From assembly GCA_048267305.1 (NCBI GenBank), contig JBLWXT010000011.1:67160-131159 (forward strand): a stretch of DNA of 64,000 nt, read 5' to 3'. Shown in pieces: positions 40,305-48,638 of the stretch. The DNA comes from Owenweeksia sp048267305 (GTDB lineage Bacteria > Bacteroidota > Bacteroidia > Flavobacteriales > Schleiferiaceae). Below the pieces are notes generated by a model, which saw only the letters and a program-made list of their open reading frames with translations, was not told the DNA's origin and did not search any database. A program made the position numbers and the translations under genes. How positions within the stretch are numbered: the first letter of the stretch is position 1; every line of letters starts with the position of its first letter.

Positions 40305-42956
40305 ATGAAACTATCAGGACTAGAACCTTTAATTATAACCTCTGCGGCCAACTTTGTAAATGTGGGCGAACGTACCAATGTTACAGGTTCGCGCATGTTT
40401 TTGCGCTTAATTAAGGAAGATAAATATGATGAGGCCCTTGCGGTAGCCCGTGATCAGGTGGAAGGCGGTGCACAGGTGATTGACATCAATATGGATGAAG
40501 GAATGCTGGATGGTAAAGAGGCCATGGTGAAATTCCTCAATTTGATTGCAGCCGAGCCGGATATTTCACGGGTGCCAATCATGATTGATTCCTCTAAATG
40601 GGAAATCATTGAAGCAGGGTTGAAATGTGTACAGGGTAAGGCCATCGTAAACTCCATCAGCATGAAGGGTGGTGTGGATGAATTTCTGCGCCAAGCCAAA
40701 CTGGTAAAGCGATATGGCGCTGCAGTAATTGTTATGGCTTTTGATGAAGACGGTCAGGCCGATAACTACCAAAGAAGGATAGATATATGTAAACGCTCTT
40801 ATGACCTTCTGGTAAATGAAATAAACTTTCCTAAGGAGGATATCATTTTTGATCCCAATATATTTCCCGTGGCAACGGGCATTGAGGAGCACCGCAGAAA
40901 TGCCATTGACTTTTTTGAGGCCACAAAATGGATAAAGGAAAACCTGCCGGGAGCTAAAGTGAGCGGAGGGGTAAGTAATGTATCCTTTAGCTTTCGCGGA
41001 AATCAGTCGGTGCGCGAAGCCATGCATGCCGCCTTTTTGTATCACGCCATTAAGAATGGGATGGACATGGGTATTGTAAACCCTGCACTACTGGAGGTTT
41101 ATGCTGAGGTTCCAAAGGATTTGATGGAAAGGGTAGAGGATGTTTTACTGGATAGAAGGGATGATGCTACTGAGCGGCTCTTGGATTTTGCTGAAAACTT
41201 TGTGGGAGAAACCAAAACCCGCGAAAAGGATACCGCCTGGCGCGATGAACCTGTGGCAAAGCGGATTGAACACGCACTGGTAAAGGGAGTGGTGGATTTT
41301 ATAGAGGAGGATGCCGAGGAAGCCCGTCAGCAGTTCGCCACCCCGTTGGAGGTAATTGAAGGCCCACTGATGGATGGGATGAATGTAGTGGGCGATCTGT
41401 TTGGATCGGGAAAGATGTTTTTGCCACAGGTGGTTAAATCTGCCAGAGTGATGAAAAAAGCTGTGGCTTACCTGCAACCTTATCTGGAGGCCGAAAAACT
41501 CAAAAATGCCGACACCAGCAAGAAGGGGAAAATCCTTCTGGCCACTGTAAAGGGGGATGTTCACGACATCGGTAAAAACATAGTAGGAGTGGTATTGGCT
41601 TGCAACAATTTTGATATTGTGGACCTTGGAGTGATGGTACCTCTGGAAAAAATTCTGGCGACAGCCAAGGCAGAAGGAGTGGATGCCATTGGCCTTAGTG
41701 GCCTTATTACACCATCACTTGATGAAATGATTTATGTAGCTCAGGAAATGGAACGTCAGCAAATGACAATGCCACTGATGATTGGCGGAGCAACTACTTC
41801 CAGGGCGCATACTGCCGTGAAGATTTTCCCGGAATATTCAGGAATAGCCGTTCATGTGAATGATGCCAGCCGCAGTGTGCCTATTGCTCAAACATTGAGC
41901 AACAAGGCCTCACATGCCGATTTTAAGAAAAACCTTGTTGCTGAATATACCAAGCTTCGCGATGGCTATTTAAAGAAAGGCGATACCAGGGAATACTTAA
42001 GCATTGAAGATGCCAGAGCCAATAAATCAGTTTTGGAGTTTAATGAACAAACCGTTTCCAAACCTGATTTCTTAGGTGTTAGGAAATTGGAGAATCTGGA
42101 TTTAGGTGAAATAAGAAAGTATATAGACTGGACCCCATTTTTCCAGACGTGGGAGTTACATGGCAAATACCCCAAAATTTTGGAAGATAGTGTGGTAGGG
42201 GAGCAGGCTACTCTTCTTTTTAATGAGGCCAACCAAATGTTGGATGAAATCATCCGCAACAAAAGTTTGAAGGCAAGTGCTGTTTTTGGAATTTGGGAGG
42301 CAAATTCAATTGGTGATGACATTGAGCTTTTTGAAAATGGTGAACACTTTGAAACTTTCAGAACGCTGCGCCAGCAAACCAAAAAAGCAGCTACAGCGCC
42401 TAATCAGGCCTTAAGCGATTTTGTGGCTCCTGCCGAAAGTGGAATAACAGATTATGTAGGTTGCTTTGCCGTTACTGCCGGTATTGGTACGGATAAACTG
42501 GTGGCCAAATACAAAGCAGATCTAGATGACTATAAAGCCATAATGGTTCAGGCTTTGGCCGATCGGTTGGCGGAAGCAACAGCGGAATGGTTGCATTATG
42601 AAGTGAGGACAAAGTACTGGGGCTATGCTAAAGGAGAGCATCTGGAAAGTGAAGAGCTTATCAAAGAAAAGTATCGAGGAATTCGTCCGGCACCGGGTTA
42701 TCCCGCTTGCCCTGATCACTTGGAAAAGAAAACCATTTTTAAACTGTTGGATGCAGAAAAAGCAGGAATCACCTTGACGGAAAGTCTGGCTATGTTCCCG
42801 GCTTCCTCGGTTTCCGGCTACTACTTTGCCCACCCTGATTCTAAATATTTTGGTTTGGGAAAAATTGGAAAAGACCAGGTGGAAGATTTTGCAGAAAGGA
42901 AGGGAATGGACTTTAAGGATGCGGAAAGGTGGTTGAGGCCAACTTTGAATTATTAG
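40305..42956 (+). CDS. metH2: Methionine synthase, folate/cobalamin/reactivation half (split MetH)
   Basis: Second part of cobalamin-dependent methionine synthase, 883 residues. A pterin-binding domain comes first (FVNVGERTNVTGSRMF, then PIMIDSSKWEIIEAGL), next the cap and cobalamin-binding domains with the D-x-H-x2-G motif (GDVHDIGKNIVGVVLACNN; His ligates cobalt), then the C-terminal SAM-dependent reactivation domain (GIRPAPGYPACPDHLEK). Works with metH1, takes methyl groups from methyl-THF made by metF two genes on, and needs cobalamin, whose uptake genes also lie in this window. Confidence 0.97.
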   Translation: MKLSGLEPLIITSAANFVNVGERTNVTGSRMFLRLIKEDKYDEALAVARDQVEGGAQVIDINMDEGMLDGKEAMVKFLNLIAAEPDISRVPIMIDSSKWEIIEAGLKCVQGKAIVNSISMKGGVDEFLRQAKLVKRYGAAVIVMAFDEDGQADNYQRRIDICKRSYDLLVNEINFPKEDIIFDPNIFPVATGIEEHRRNAIDFFEATKWIKENLPGAKVSGGVSNVSFSFRGNQSVREAMHAAFLYHAIKNGMDMGIVNPALLEVYAEVPKDLMERVEDVLLDRRDDATERLLDFAENFVGETKTREKDTAWRDEPVAKRIEHALVKGVVDFIEEDAEEARQQFATPLEVIEGPLMDGMNVVGDLFGSGKMFLPQVVKSARVMKKAVAYLQPYLEAEKLKNADTSKKGKILLATVKGDVHDIGKNIVGVVLACNNFDIVDLGVMVPLEKILATAKAEGVDAIGLSGLITPSLDEMIYVAQEMERQQMTMPLMIGGATTSRAHTAVKIFPEYSGIAVHVNDASRSVPIAQTLSNKASHADFKKNLVAEYTKLRDGYLKKGDTREYLSIEDARANKSVLEFNEQTVSKPDFLGVRKLENLDLGEIRKYIDWTPFFQTWELHGKYPKILEDSVVGEQATLLFNEANQMLDEIIRNKSLKASAVFGIWEANSIGDDIELFENGEHFETFRTLRQQTKKAATAPNQALSDFVAPAESGITDYVGCFAVTAGIGTDKLVAKYKADLDDYKAIMVQALADRLAEATAEWLHYEVRTKYWGYAKGEHLESEELIKEKYRGIRPAPGYPACPDHLEKKTIFKLLDAEKAGITLTESLAMFPASSVSGYYFAHPDSKYFGLGKIGKDQVEDFAERKGMDFKDAERWLRPTLNY

Positions 42957-42978
42957 GAAGCGGAGTACGAACGAAAAA

Positions 42979-43307
42979 GTGTACTTAAGATCTGAGGCCC
43001 CAGAAGAAGGCCCTAAGTTGGGGTGGGTTACCCGGATAATAGAAAATACAGTTGTGAAATTTATTTCAACCTTAATCCCGAAGCCTAATCCGGATTTTGA
43101 AGACTTATTTGAGGAGGTGAAGTATTGGAAATAGAGATTGATTTGACGGATAATATAGCCGTAAGAGAAATAGGATTTAATAAAGTAGGAGCAGCAATTG
43201 TAGGAATGCCATTTGGCCAGAATTATGGCTTTTGGACGGATACCCAATTAACATATGATGACTACAAGACTTTCAAAAGCATTGAACTAACGTATAAGGA
43301 ATTTTAA
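42979..43307 (+). pseudogene. Frameshifted remnant of a small protein gene
   Basis: Two adjacent frames together read as one protein. The first, open through 42979-43134, reads VYLRSEAPEEGPKLGWVTRI and ends ...DFEDLFEEVKYWK-stop. The second, from about 43125 to 43307, continues EIEIDLTDNIAVREIGFNKV...GFWTDTQLTYDDYKTF. The join is a one-base slip near 43125-43134. Both halves have coding-like composition and no good start codon. Likely a decayed immunity-like or unknown protein of about 110 residues. It lies between metH2 and metF. Family not recognised. Confidence 0.55.
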
Positions 43308-43361
43308 AATTACTGGAGTGAGTTTTTAAATAGGATGAAACTTAAGAAAATATAGAGTAAA

Positions 43362-43408
43362 GACCCCAGCGGGGTCACATATTAATAACCCCGTGCGTTA
43401 GCGCGGGG
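43362..43408. repeat. Two GC-rich hairpins (REP-like)
   Basis: GACCCCAGCGGGGTC (43362-43376) is a perfect 6-bp stem with a 3-base loop. CCCCGTGC-GTTA-GCGCGGGG (43389-43408) is an 8-bp stem with one G-T pair. They stand out against the A/T-rich gap before metF and lack a T-run. Confidence 0.7.
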
Positions 43409-43544
43409 CTTCCATAACAACCACCCGCTAAATTTTGGCGTGTGTTTTTTGAAGAAAAACCAGGACAAAATTTACAACCCGAACTAATAACCAACAACTA
43501 GGAAACCAAATCTCAAATTTTCCTTTTTAAATATTAAATAGACG

Positions 43545-44498
43545 ATGAAAGTAATAGACCATATAAACAACGCTAAGGAAACGATCTTCTCTTTTGAAAT
43601 CCTTCCCCCCCTTAAGGGGCAAAACATAAAGGAAATCTACGAAACCATTGATGCCTTAATCGATTTTAAGCCTCCGTTTGTAAACGTAACCTACCATCGT
43701 GAAGAAGTGGTGTATAAGCGTCATAACAGTGGTTTACTGGAACAAAAGACGATTAAGAAACGCCCGGGTACGGTAGGGATTTGTGCGGCTATTCAGAATA
43801 AGTACCACATTGATGCAGTGCCTCATATTTTATGCGGAGGGTTTACTAAAGAGGATACCGAAAATGCATTGATAGATTTAGACTTTTTGGGAATTGAAAA
43901 TGTGCTGGCCTTGCGGGGTGACTCCATAAAGGGCGAAACCTATTTTGTTCCTGAAAAGGATGGGCACAAGTATGCCTGTGATTTGGTGGGGCAGATAAAA
44001 AACATGAACGAGGGAAAGTATCTTGATGAAGAGCTACAAAATAATGACCCCACTGGGTTTTGCATTGGAGTTGCTGGTTATCCCGAAAAGCACTTTGAAG
44101 CACCAAGTATAAACAATGATATTCAATGGCTGCAAAAGAAAATTGATGCAGGCGCAGAGTACATCATTACACAGTTGTTTTTTGATAACCAGAAGTACTT
44201 TGATTATGTTGAAAAGTGCAGAAAGGCGGGCATAAATGTGCCTATTATTCCTGGTATAAAACCTATAGCCACTAAAAAACACCTTAGTGTACTACCTCAC
44301 TTTTTTCATGTGGATTTACCGGATGATTTGGTAAAGGCAATTGTGGATTGTAAAGATAACAAGGCTGTACGTCAGGTAGGAATAGAATGGGCCATTGAAC
44401 AAAGCAAGGAGCTTAAGGCAGCTGGTGTTCCTGTGCTTCATTATTACTCTATGGGTAAGGTTGATAACATACAGAAAATTGCGAGTGCCGTGTTTTAA
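43545..44498 (+). CDS. metF: 5,10-methylenetetrahydrofolate reductase
   Basis: FAD enzyme that makes 5-methyl-THF, the methyl donor for MetH. It has 317 residues, normal for the bacterial catalytic domain. Visible: the start IFSFEILPPLKG, FVNVTYHREEV, LALRGDSIKGE (FAD contact), and ITQLFFDNQKYFDYVEKCR. It is last in the SAM-riboswitch block; a 588-base gap with the pseudogene and hairpins before it makes the degree of cotranscription with metH2 uncertain. A terminator follows. Confidence 0.97.
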   Translation: MKVIDHINNAKETIFSFEILPPLKGQNIKEIYETIDALIDFKPPFVNVTYHREEVVYKRHNSGLLEQKTIKKRPGTVGICAAIQNKYHIDAVPHILCGGFTKEDTENALIDLDFLGIENVLALRGDSIKGETYFVPEKDGHKYACDLVGQIKNMNEGKYLDEELQNNDPTGFCIGVAGYPEKHFEAPSINNDIQWLQKKIDAGAEYIITQLFFDNQKYFDYVEKCRKAGINVPIIPGIKPIATKKHLSVLPHFFHVDLPDDLVKAIVDCKDNKAVRQVGIEWAIEQSKELKAAGVPVLHYYSMGKVDNIQKIASAVF

Positions 44499-44502
44499 AT
44501 CA

Positions 44503-44530
44503 AAAAAAGGGGCCGATTGGCCCCTTTTTT
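44503..44530 (+). terminator. metF terminator (bidirectional)
   Basis: A perfect 12-bp stem AAAAAAGGGGCC / GGCCCCTTTTTT with a GATT loop ends metF. It is symmetric and can also end the convergent LruC gene. Confidence 0.92.
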
Positions 44531-44546
44531 AATAGTTTATGTTCTC

Positions 44547-46265
44547 TTAAAGAAGTTCAAATATCTTGCTCAAAGCTGGAGATTGTATCCAGTTAATGGC
44601 ACTGTTTCCTCCATTTTCTGCCCACTGCTGAAATAGTGGATAAGCAACAAGTATATCCACTTTTTCATTGGGATGTTTAAAGCTTTTGTCAGAGGTTATA
44701 ACTTCTACAGCCCAAGGCAGACCTGATGCAGTATTGTAAGTTCCGTTTACGTCCATACTGGTGTTGTACAGGGCTACATCTGCTACCGCACTGCCATAGT
44801 ACCCATCCAGGTGCGTTTCGCGTCCTCTTTCATCTGTGCGGTAAATATAAATATCCGGCATGATAGTTTGAACAGAAGAATTAGAGGCAAAGGTTACGGT
44901 AAAGGTAAATACGTCTGGAGTTTTGCTTGGGCCTGCACCATTATTGGTGTAGTACTCACTTTGAGCAGCCTTTGCATCGTTAAATACAATTATTCCATTT
45001 ACGTTATCCGGATCAGCCTTGGCGTCTCCTGTAATGGAAGAGATGATATTACCTGAGAAGTTTTGTTTACTGGAGTTAAGTAATCTAATGGCCAATCCGC
45101 TGGAAGCTCCGGCACCCATGGCATCCAAACTAATTTCAAAAGTAGCATCTACCTTCTCGTTGTTAGCATCTGCACTATAGGTAATTTTAGTACTTATCAC
45201 CATGTCGTTGAAATCAAAATCACCCTGAGCTGGCCATAGGTCTTCAAAGGCTAATGTTTGGTATCCTGCCGTTGGAAAGTAGGATTGATAGGCTCTGGAA
45301 GCATCATTTGGATAGTCATCATCACCATCGGCCACGCCATCGTTATCGGCATCTATTATGGCAGAATTTGTTTCAAAATGCACGTTATCAATCCAGCCTT
45401 TATCCTTTGCATACATTGAAATTTCTGCATAGCTCACCCCAGCAGGAACAACGCCTTCACCATTTATGGTACTGCCATTTCTGTAATAGTAATTATAACC
45501 CAAAATTGTGGTTCCATCTGAGTGATACCAGAATATGTACGCTCGCGTAGTTCCATTAGCATCACTCTGAAAGGCAAAACTATCTGCAGCAGTAACACTC
45601 ACTGACTGATAGATATAGTTGGATTTGTTGTTTTTTGCTTTTACCACCTTACTTCCGTTTTCAGTACTATGAGTAAAGTTGTCGTTATACTTATACCACT
45701 GGCCATCATCCGCTAAGGAAGTAACAGTAGATTGAGATGGTCTATAATTAAAGCTATTAATCTCAAGGTCACTATTAGAAAGCAGATTAGTACCCGTAAC
45801 CCTACCTATGCCTTGGGTAGATTTTTTACCCACTTCAAAAGTCGGACGGTTGTTTATTATTTCAGTATCCTCAAATAGATCCGAATATAGCTTGAAGCTT
45901 AAGTTACCAGTTTGAGTGATTTTCTTAGAGTCTCCTGTGGCAGGATAGTATAAGTAGTAGGATTCACCAACCGCTGGGAGTGTAATGTTAAAGTGTGCCT
46001 GATTGTTGTACACCTTCTTTTGATCCAGCCTGTTACCATTTTCAGTAATAATCCATACCGATTGCCCTTCTGTCTCCAGTTTTGGATCATGCTGAAGGGT
46101 GACGGTAGTATTACCTTTTACACTGCTGCTCCAGTTGAAATTTTCAGAGATGTTGAGTTCACCAAGATTGGTAAGTCCGGGTGGGTTTTGATTGGATGAA
46201 TCATTGTTCTTAGAGCATGAGATAGCAAGAACTATCCCTGCTGCCAACAGCATTGATTTTTTCAT
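44547..46265 (-). CDS. LruC-domain (DUF4842) lipoprotein, copy 1
   Basis: Surface lipoprotein of 572 residues, lipobox AISC (Cys17) followed by Ser/Lys/Asn/Asp residues. A short beta-sandwich-like N-terminal region (about 35-170) precedes an unconserved middle that looks like a carbohydrate-binding-type module (SYAEISMYAKDKGWIDNVHF). Then an Asp-rich calcium-type loop (DADNDGVADGDDDYPNDASR) leads into the C-terminal LruC domain (AFEDLWPAQGDFDFNDMVIS ... YIYRTDERGRETHLDGY ... LPWAVEVITSDKSFKHPNEK). The domain occurs widely in leptospiral and Bacteroidota outer-membrane lipoproteins; ligand unknown. Paralogue of the upstream gene. Confidence 0.9.
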   Translation of the reverse strand: MKKSMLLAAGIVLAISCSKNNDSSNQNPPGLTNLGELNISENFNWSSSVKGNTTVTLQHDPKLETEGQSVWIITENGNRLDQKKVYNNQAHFNITLPAVGESYYLYYPATGDSKKITQTGNLSFKLYSDLFEDTEIINNRPTFEVGKKSTQGIGRVTGTNLLSNSDLEINSFNYRPSQSTVTSLADDGQWYKYNDNFTHSTENGSKVVKAKNNKSNYIYQSVSVTAADSFAFQSDANGTTRAYIFWYHSDGTTILGYNYYYRNGSTINGEGVVPAGVSYAEISMYAKDKGWIDNVHFETNSAIIDADNDGVADGDDDYPNDASRAYQSYFPTAGYQTLAFEDLWPAQGDFDFNDMVISTKITYSADANNEKVDATFEISLDAMGAGASSGLAIRLLNSSKQNFSGNIISSITGDAKADPDNVNGIIVFNDAKAAQSEYYTNNGAGPSKTPDVFTFTVTFASNSSVQTIMPDIYIYRTDERGRETHLDGYYGSAVADVALYNTSMDVNGTYNTASGLPWAVEVITSDKSFKHPNEKVDILVAYPLFQQWAENGGNSAINWIQSPALSKIFELL

Positions 46266-46297
46266 GACGTGAGTTTTTAGTTATAGAGTTTCAATAA

Positions 46298-46314
46298 TTC
46301 CTGTAATTCAGGAA
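46298..46314 (-). promoter_or_regulatory. Shared inverted repeat upstream of LruC copy 1
   Basis: TTCCTGTAATTCAGGAA: 6-base arms TTCCTG/CAGGAA. A near-identical site (TCCTGATATTCAGG) lies before LruC copy 2. Here it sits just downstream of the predicted -7 box, a position suited to a repressor. Confidence 0.6.
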
Positions 46315-46319
46315 CTCGA

Positions 46320-46327
46320 CAAATATA
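46320..46327 (-). promoter_or_regulatory. -7 promoter box of LruC copy 1
   Basis: The minus strand reads TATATTTG, an exact TAnnTTTG match. The inverted repeat follows at about the transcript start. Confidence 0.5.
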
Positions 46328-46443
46328 CACGAACCCACGTAATTATCTGTAAATCAATAAGTAAAAGTGCTTTATCCTGATTTAGGTGTGGATTAATTGG
46401 AAGAGTAAAAAGCTGGGGAATAGGATTTTGAGTTAAAACCAAA

Positions 46444-46479
46444 AAGAAAAGGGTACACTTAAAAATGTACCCTTTTCTT
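46444..46479 (-). terminator. Terminator of LruC copy 2
   Basis: A perfect 14-bp stem (46444-46457 with 46466-46479; core AAAAGGGTACA / TGTACCCTTTT) is followed on the minus strand by a T-rich run. It separates the transcripts of the two LruC genes. Confidence 0.9.
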
Positions 46480-46497
46480 ACTCTCTACTCTGAACAA

Positions 46498-48204
46498 CTA
46501 TTTAATTGTGTAAAGCTTTTCTGCTTTTCCAAGCAGCATCCAGCCTATATATCTCTTGCCATTGCTTTGTGCCCAGGCTTTAAATTTAGGGTAAGCTTCA
46601 CCCATATCCACTTTTTCTATTGGGTGATGGAAATATTCTGCATCGGGGCTTACAACTTCCACTACCCATGGCAGGCCATTAGCAGTTCTGTAATTCCCAT
46701 TGTCACTATCAGTACCTATTAGTGCGTTGTCGGCAGCTGCGGTAGCAGGAAAACCACTTTGATGTATTTCTCTGCCTCTTTCACCTGTTCTGTATATATA
46801 AAAGTCTGGTAAAATATATTGAGAACCCGCGTTACTGTTGAACGTTATGGTGAAGGTGAAGGTTTGTGGTGCTCCGCTTGGTCCAAAGCCGTTGTTATTA
46901 TAAAAAGGCTTTAGAGCTTTTCTGTCATCGTTAAAAACAACAATACCATTATTAACATCTGGGTCTAATGCTGCGCTACTTCCGCTAAGAGCTGAAATGA
47001 TGTTGGTATTGAAGGGTTGCTTGTCTGCCTGAAGAAGGTGAATACCCAAACCGCTGGATAGACCAGCTCCTAATCCAAGAACCTTAACGTTTACAATGGC
47101 ATCTACAAGCTTATTGTCTGCATCTTTTCTAAACTCAACGGTGTTTTCAATTACCAGGTCATTAAAGTCATAATCTCCGGTTGCAGGCCATAAATCCTCA
47201 AAGGCCAATATTTGCTTACCGATGGTTGGGAATGAAGTTTTGTAGGCTCTTAATGGATCATTAGGAAAAGCATCTTTTCTGTTTGGAACACCATCGCCAT
47301 CATCATCAGGCTCTACGGTTTCTACCAAACTAACGTTATCCAGCCATGCACCCTGAGCACAAAAGCCAAATAGTTGAATGAACCTAACAGTAGGTGAAGT
47401 TATAAAGTTGGTGTGGCCTGTGTTTCCCGAGGTATAAACTGTGTTGTACCCAATGAATGACCTGTTGATATCGTATAGCAAAACGAAGAAACCTCCGTTC
47501 CCTGCAAAATCATATTCAAAATCGAACATATAATTTCCGTCAACTGCAAATCCCTGTAGTATATCCGCTTTATTGCCAGGACTGTTAGAGGTAAAAACAT
47601 GGTTTCCGTTTACTGTTGTTGTTGTGGCGTTATTGTCACGGGCATACCATCCGCCTATGGGGCGTAGTTTGGTGTATAGAGCCGTATCCATTGGGAAGGT
47701 TGATGAACTGAAGTCACCATTCTGTACCATGTTGGTGCCTTGAGTTTTGTTTTTTGTACCTGATTTTTTTCCAGGTTGAAAAAGATTTGAAGACAAGCCG
47801 TCCAGAGAAATATCCTGAAGGTTAAAAACAACCCTTTCAGAAGTGATTTCAACTTTTTCGTTTGTGTTTGGGTAGTAGGCAAAAACTTTCCCTTCGGTTT
47901 GTGGACGACTGATGTTAAAGGCTACAGAGGAATTAGCTACAATCTGCTCATCCAGCAGGTTGCCTTCTTCATCTTGAAGTTCAACAAGCTGCCCTTCAGT
48001 AGTTAAATAGGAAGGAGCATCAATTATAACCTCTACATTACCTTTTATACTGCTAGACCAGTTGAAGGTTTGTGGGATAACCAAATCCGCAAATGGAGTG
48101 GCATCAGAGGCGTTAAACTGATTGGAAGTGTCTGTTTCCTTAGAACAACTAAGGGCTAATACCGCAACTGCGGTAAGAGTTAAGAATGTGTTTGATGTTT
48201 TCAT
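46498..48204 (-). CDS. LruC-domain (DUF4842) lipoprotein, copy 2
   Basis: Surface lipoprotein of 568 residues, lipobox LALSC (Cys20), tandem paralogue of copy 1. Same order of parts: beta-rich N-terminus (FADLVIPQTFNWSSSIKGNV, where copy 1 has NFNWSSSVKGNT), middle module (VRFIQLFGFCAQGAWLDNVS), Asp-rich loop (EPDDDGDGVPNRKDAFPNDP) and LruC domain (AFEDLWPATGDYDFNDLVIE ... YIYRTGERGREIHQSGF ... LPWVVEVVSPDAEYFHHPIE). Own terminator and own operator-like repeat, so the copies seem to be expressed separately but by a common signal. Confidence 0.9.
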   Translation of the reverse strand: MKTSNTFLTLTAVAVLALSCSKETDTSNQFNASDATPFADLVIPQTFNWSSSIKGNVEVIIDAPSYLTTEGQLVELQDEEGNLLDEQIVANSSVAFNISRPQTEGKVFAYYPNTNEKVEITSERVVFNLQDISLDGLSSNLFQPGKKSGTKNKTQGTNMVQNGDFSSSTFPMDTALYTKLRPIGGWYARDNNATTTTVNGNHVFTSNSPGNKADILQGFAVDGNYMFDFEYDFAGNGGFFVLLYDINRSFIGYNTVYTSGNTGHTNFITSPTVRFIQLFGFCAQGAWLDNVSLVETVEPDDDGDGVPNRKDAFPNDPLRAYKTSFPTIGKQILAFEDLWPATGDYDFNDLVIENTVEFRKDADNKLVDAIVNVKVLGLGAGLSSGLGIHLLQADKQPFNTNIISALSGSSAALDPDVNNGIVVFNDDRKALKPFYNNNGFGPSGAPQTFTFTITFNSNAGSQYILPDFYIYRTGERGREIHQSGFPATAAADNALIGTDSDNGNYRTANGLPWVVEVVSPDAEYFHHPIEKVDMGEAYPKFKAWAQSNGKRYIGWMLLGKAEKLYTIK

Positions 48205-48638
48205 GAGTAGTTGAGTTTCGCCAGTACTATAGAAACTTTAAGGCCAGAGAAAATAAGATACATAAATATCCTGATATTCAGGTTTTTATGGTTTTATGGT
48301 ATTTTATATTTTTCCCATTATGAGAAATTTTTTCTCCTTTTGAATAAAGGCTTAAATATACTAAATGCTTGATAAACAGTCTTGCAGACTCGCTTATTTT
48401 GAGTTGATAATTATCTTTAGGTGATATGGTTTTCTTCGGTGGGGCGTAAGCTATTGTTGTAGAGTTGTTTGTAACTCAAAATTGTGGAAAATAGTATAGT
48501 GGAGTGAGTAAAGGCGATTACTTTTTTTTGAACAGATGGACTAGGTTTATTGTGAATATCTACCATTGGTGTTCTGTTATTGAGGATTCATGATTGCTAA
48601 CTTGGACGTATCTAAAAAGTGAATTAACACAACTATTT
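48205..48638. other. Noncoding gap between LruC copy 2 and phoH
   Basis: 434 bases with no plausible gene. It contains the shared inverted repeat (48270-48282), an A/T-rich low-complexity stretch (48283-48330) and a small GAGTT/AACTC hairpin at 48462-48477. No perfect TAnnTTTG box for phoH was found. Confidence 0.6.
48270..48282 (-). promoter_or_regulatory. Shared inverted repeat upstream of LruC copy 2
   Basis: CCTGATATTCAGG, 66-78 bases before the start codon. It matches the copy 1 site at 12 of 14 positions (TCCTGnnATTCAGG). Confidence 0.55.

Noticed and set aside
38681..42956. metH broken by mutation into two genes
   Set aside because: Separate homocysteine-domain and folate/cobalamin-domain genes are the normal MetH form in many Bacteroidota; both halves are complete. 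Only the inserted gene and the odd MetH1 tail are unusual.
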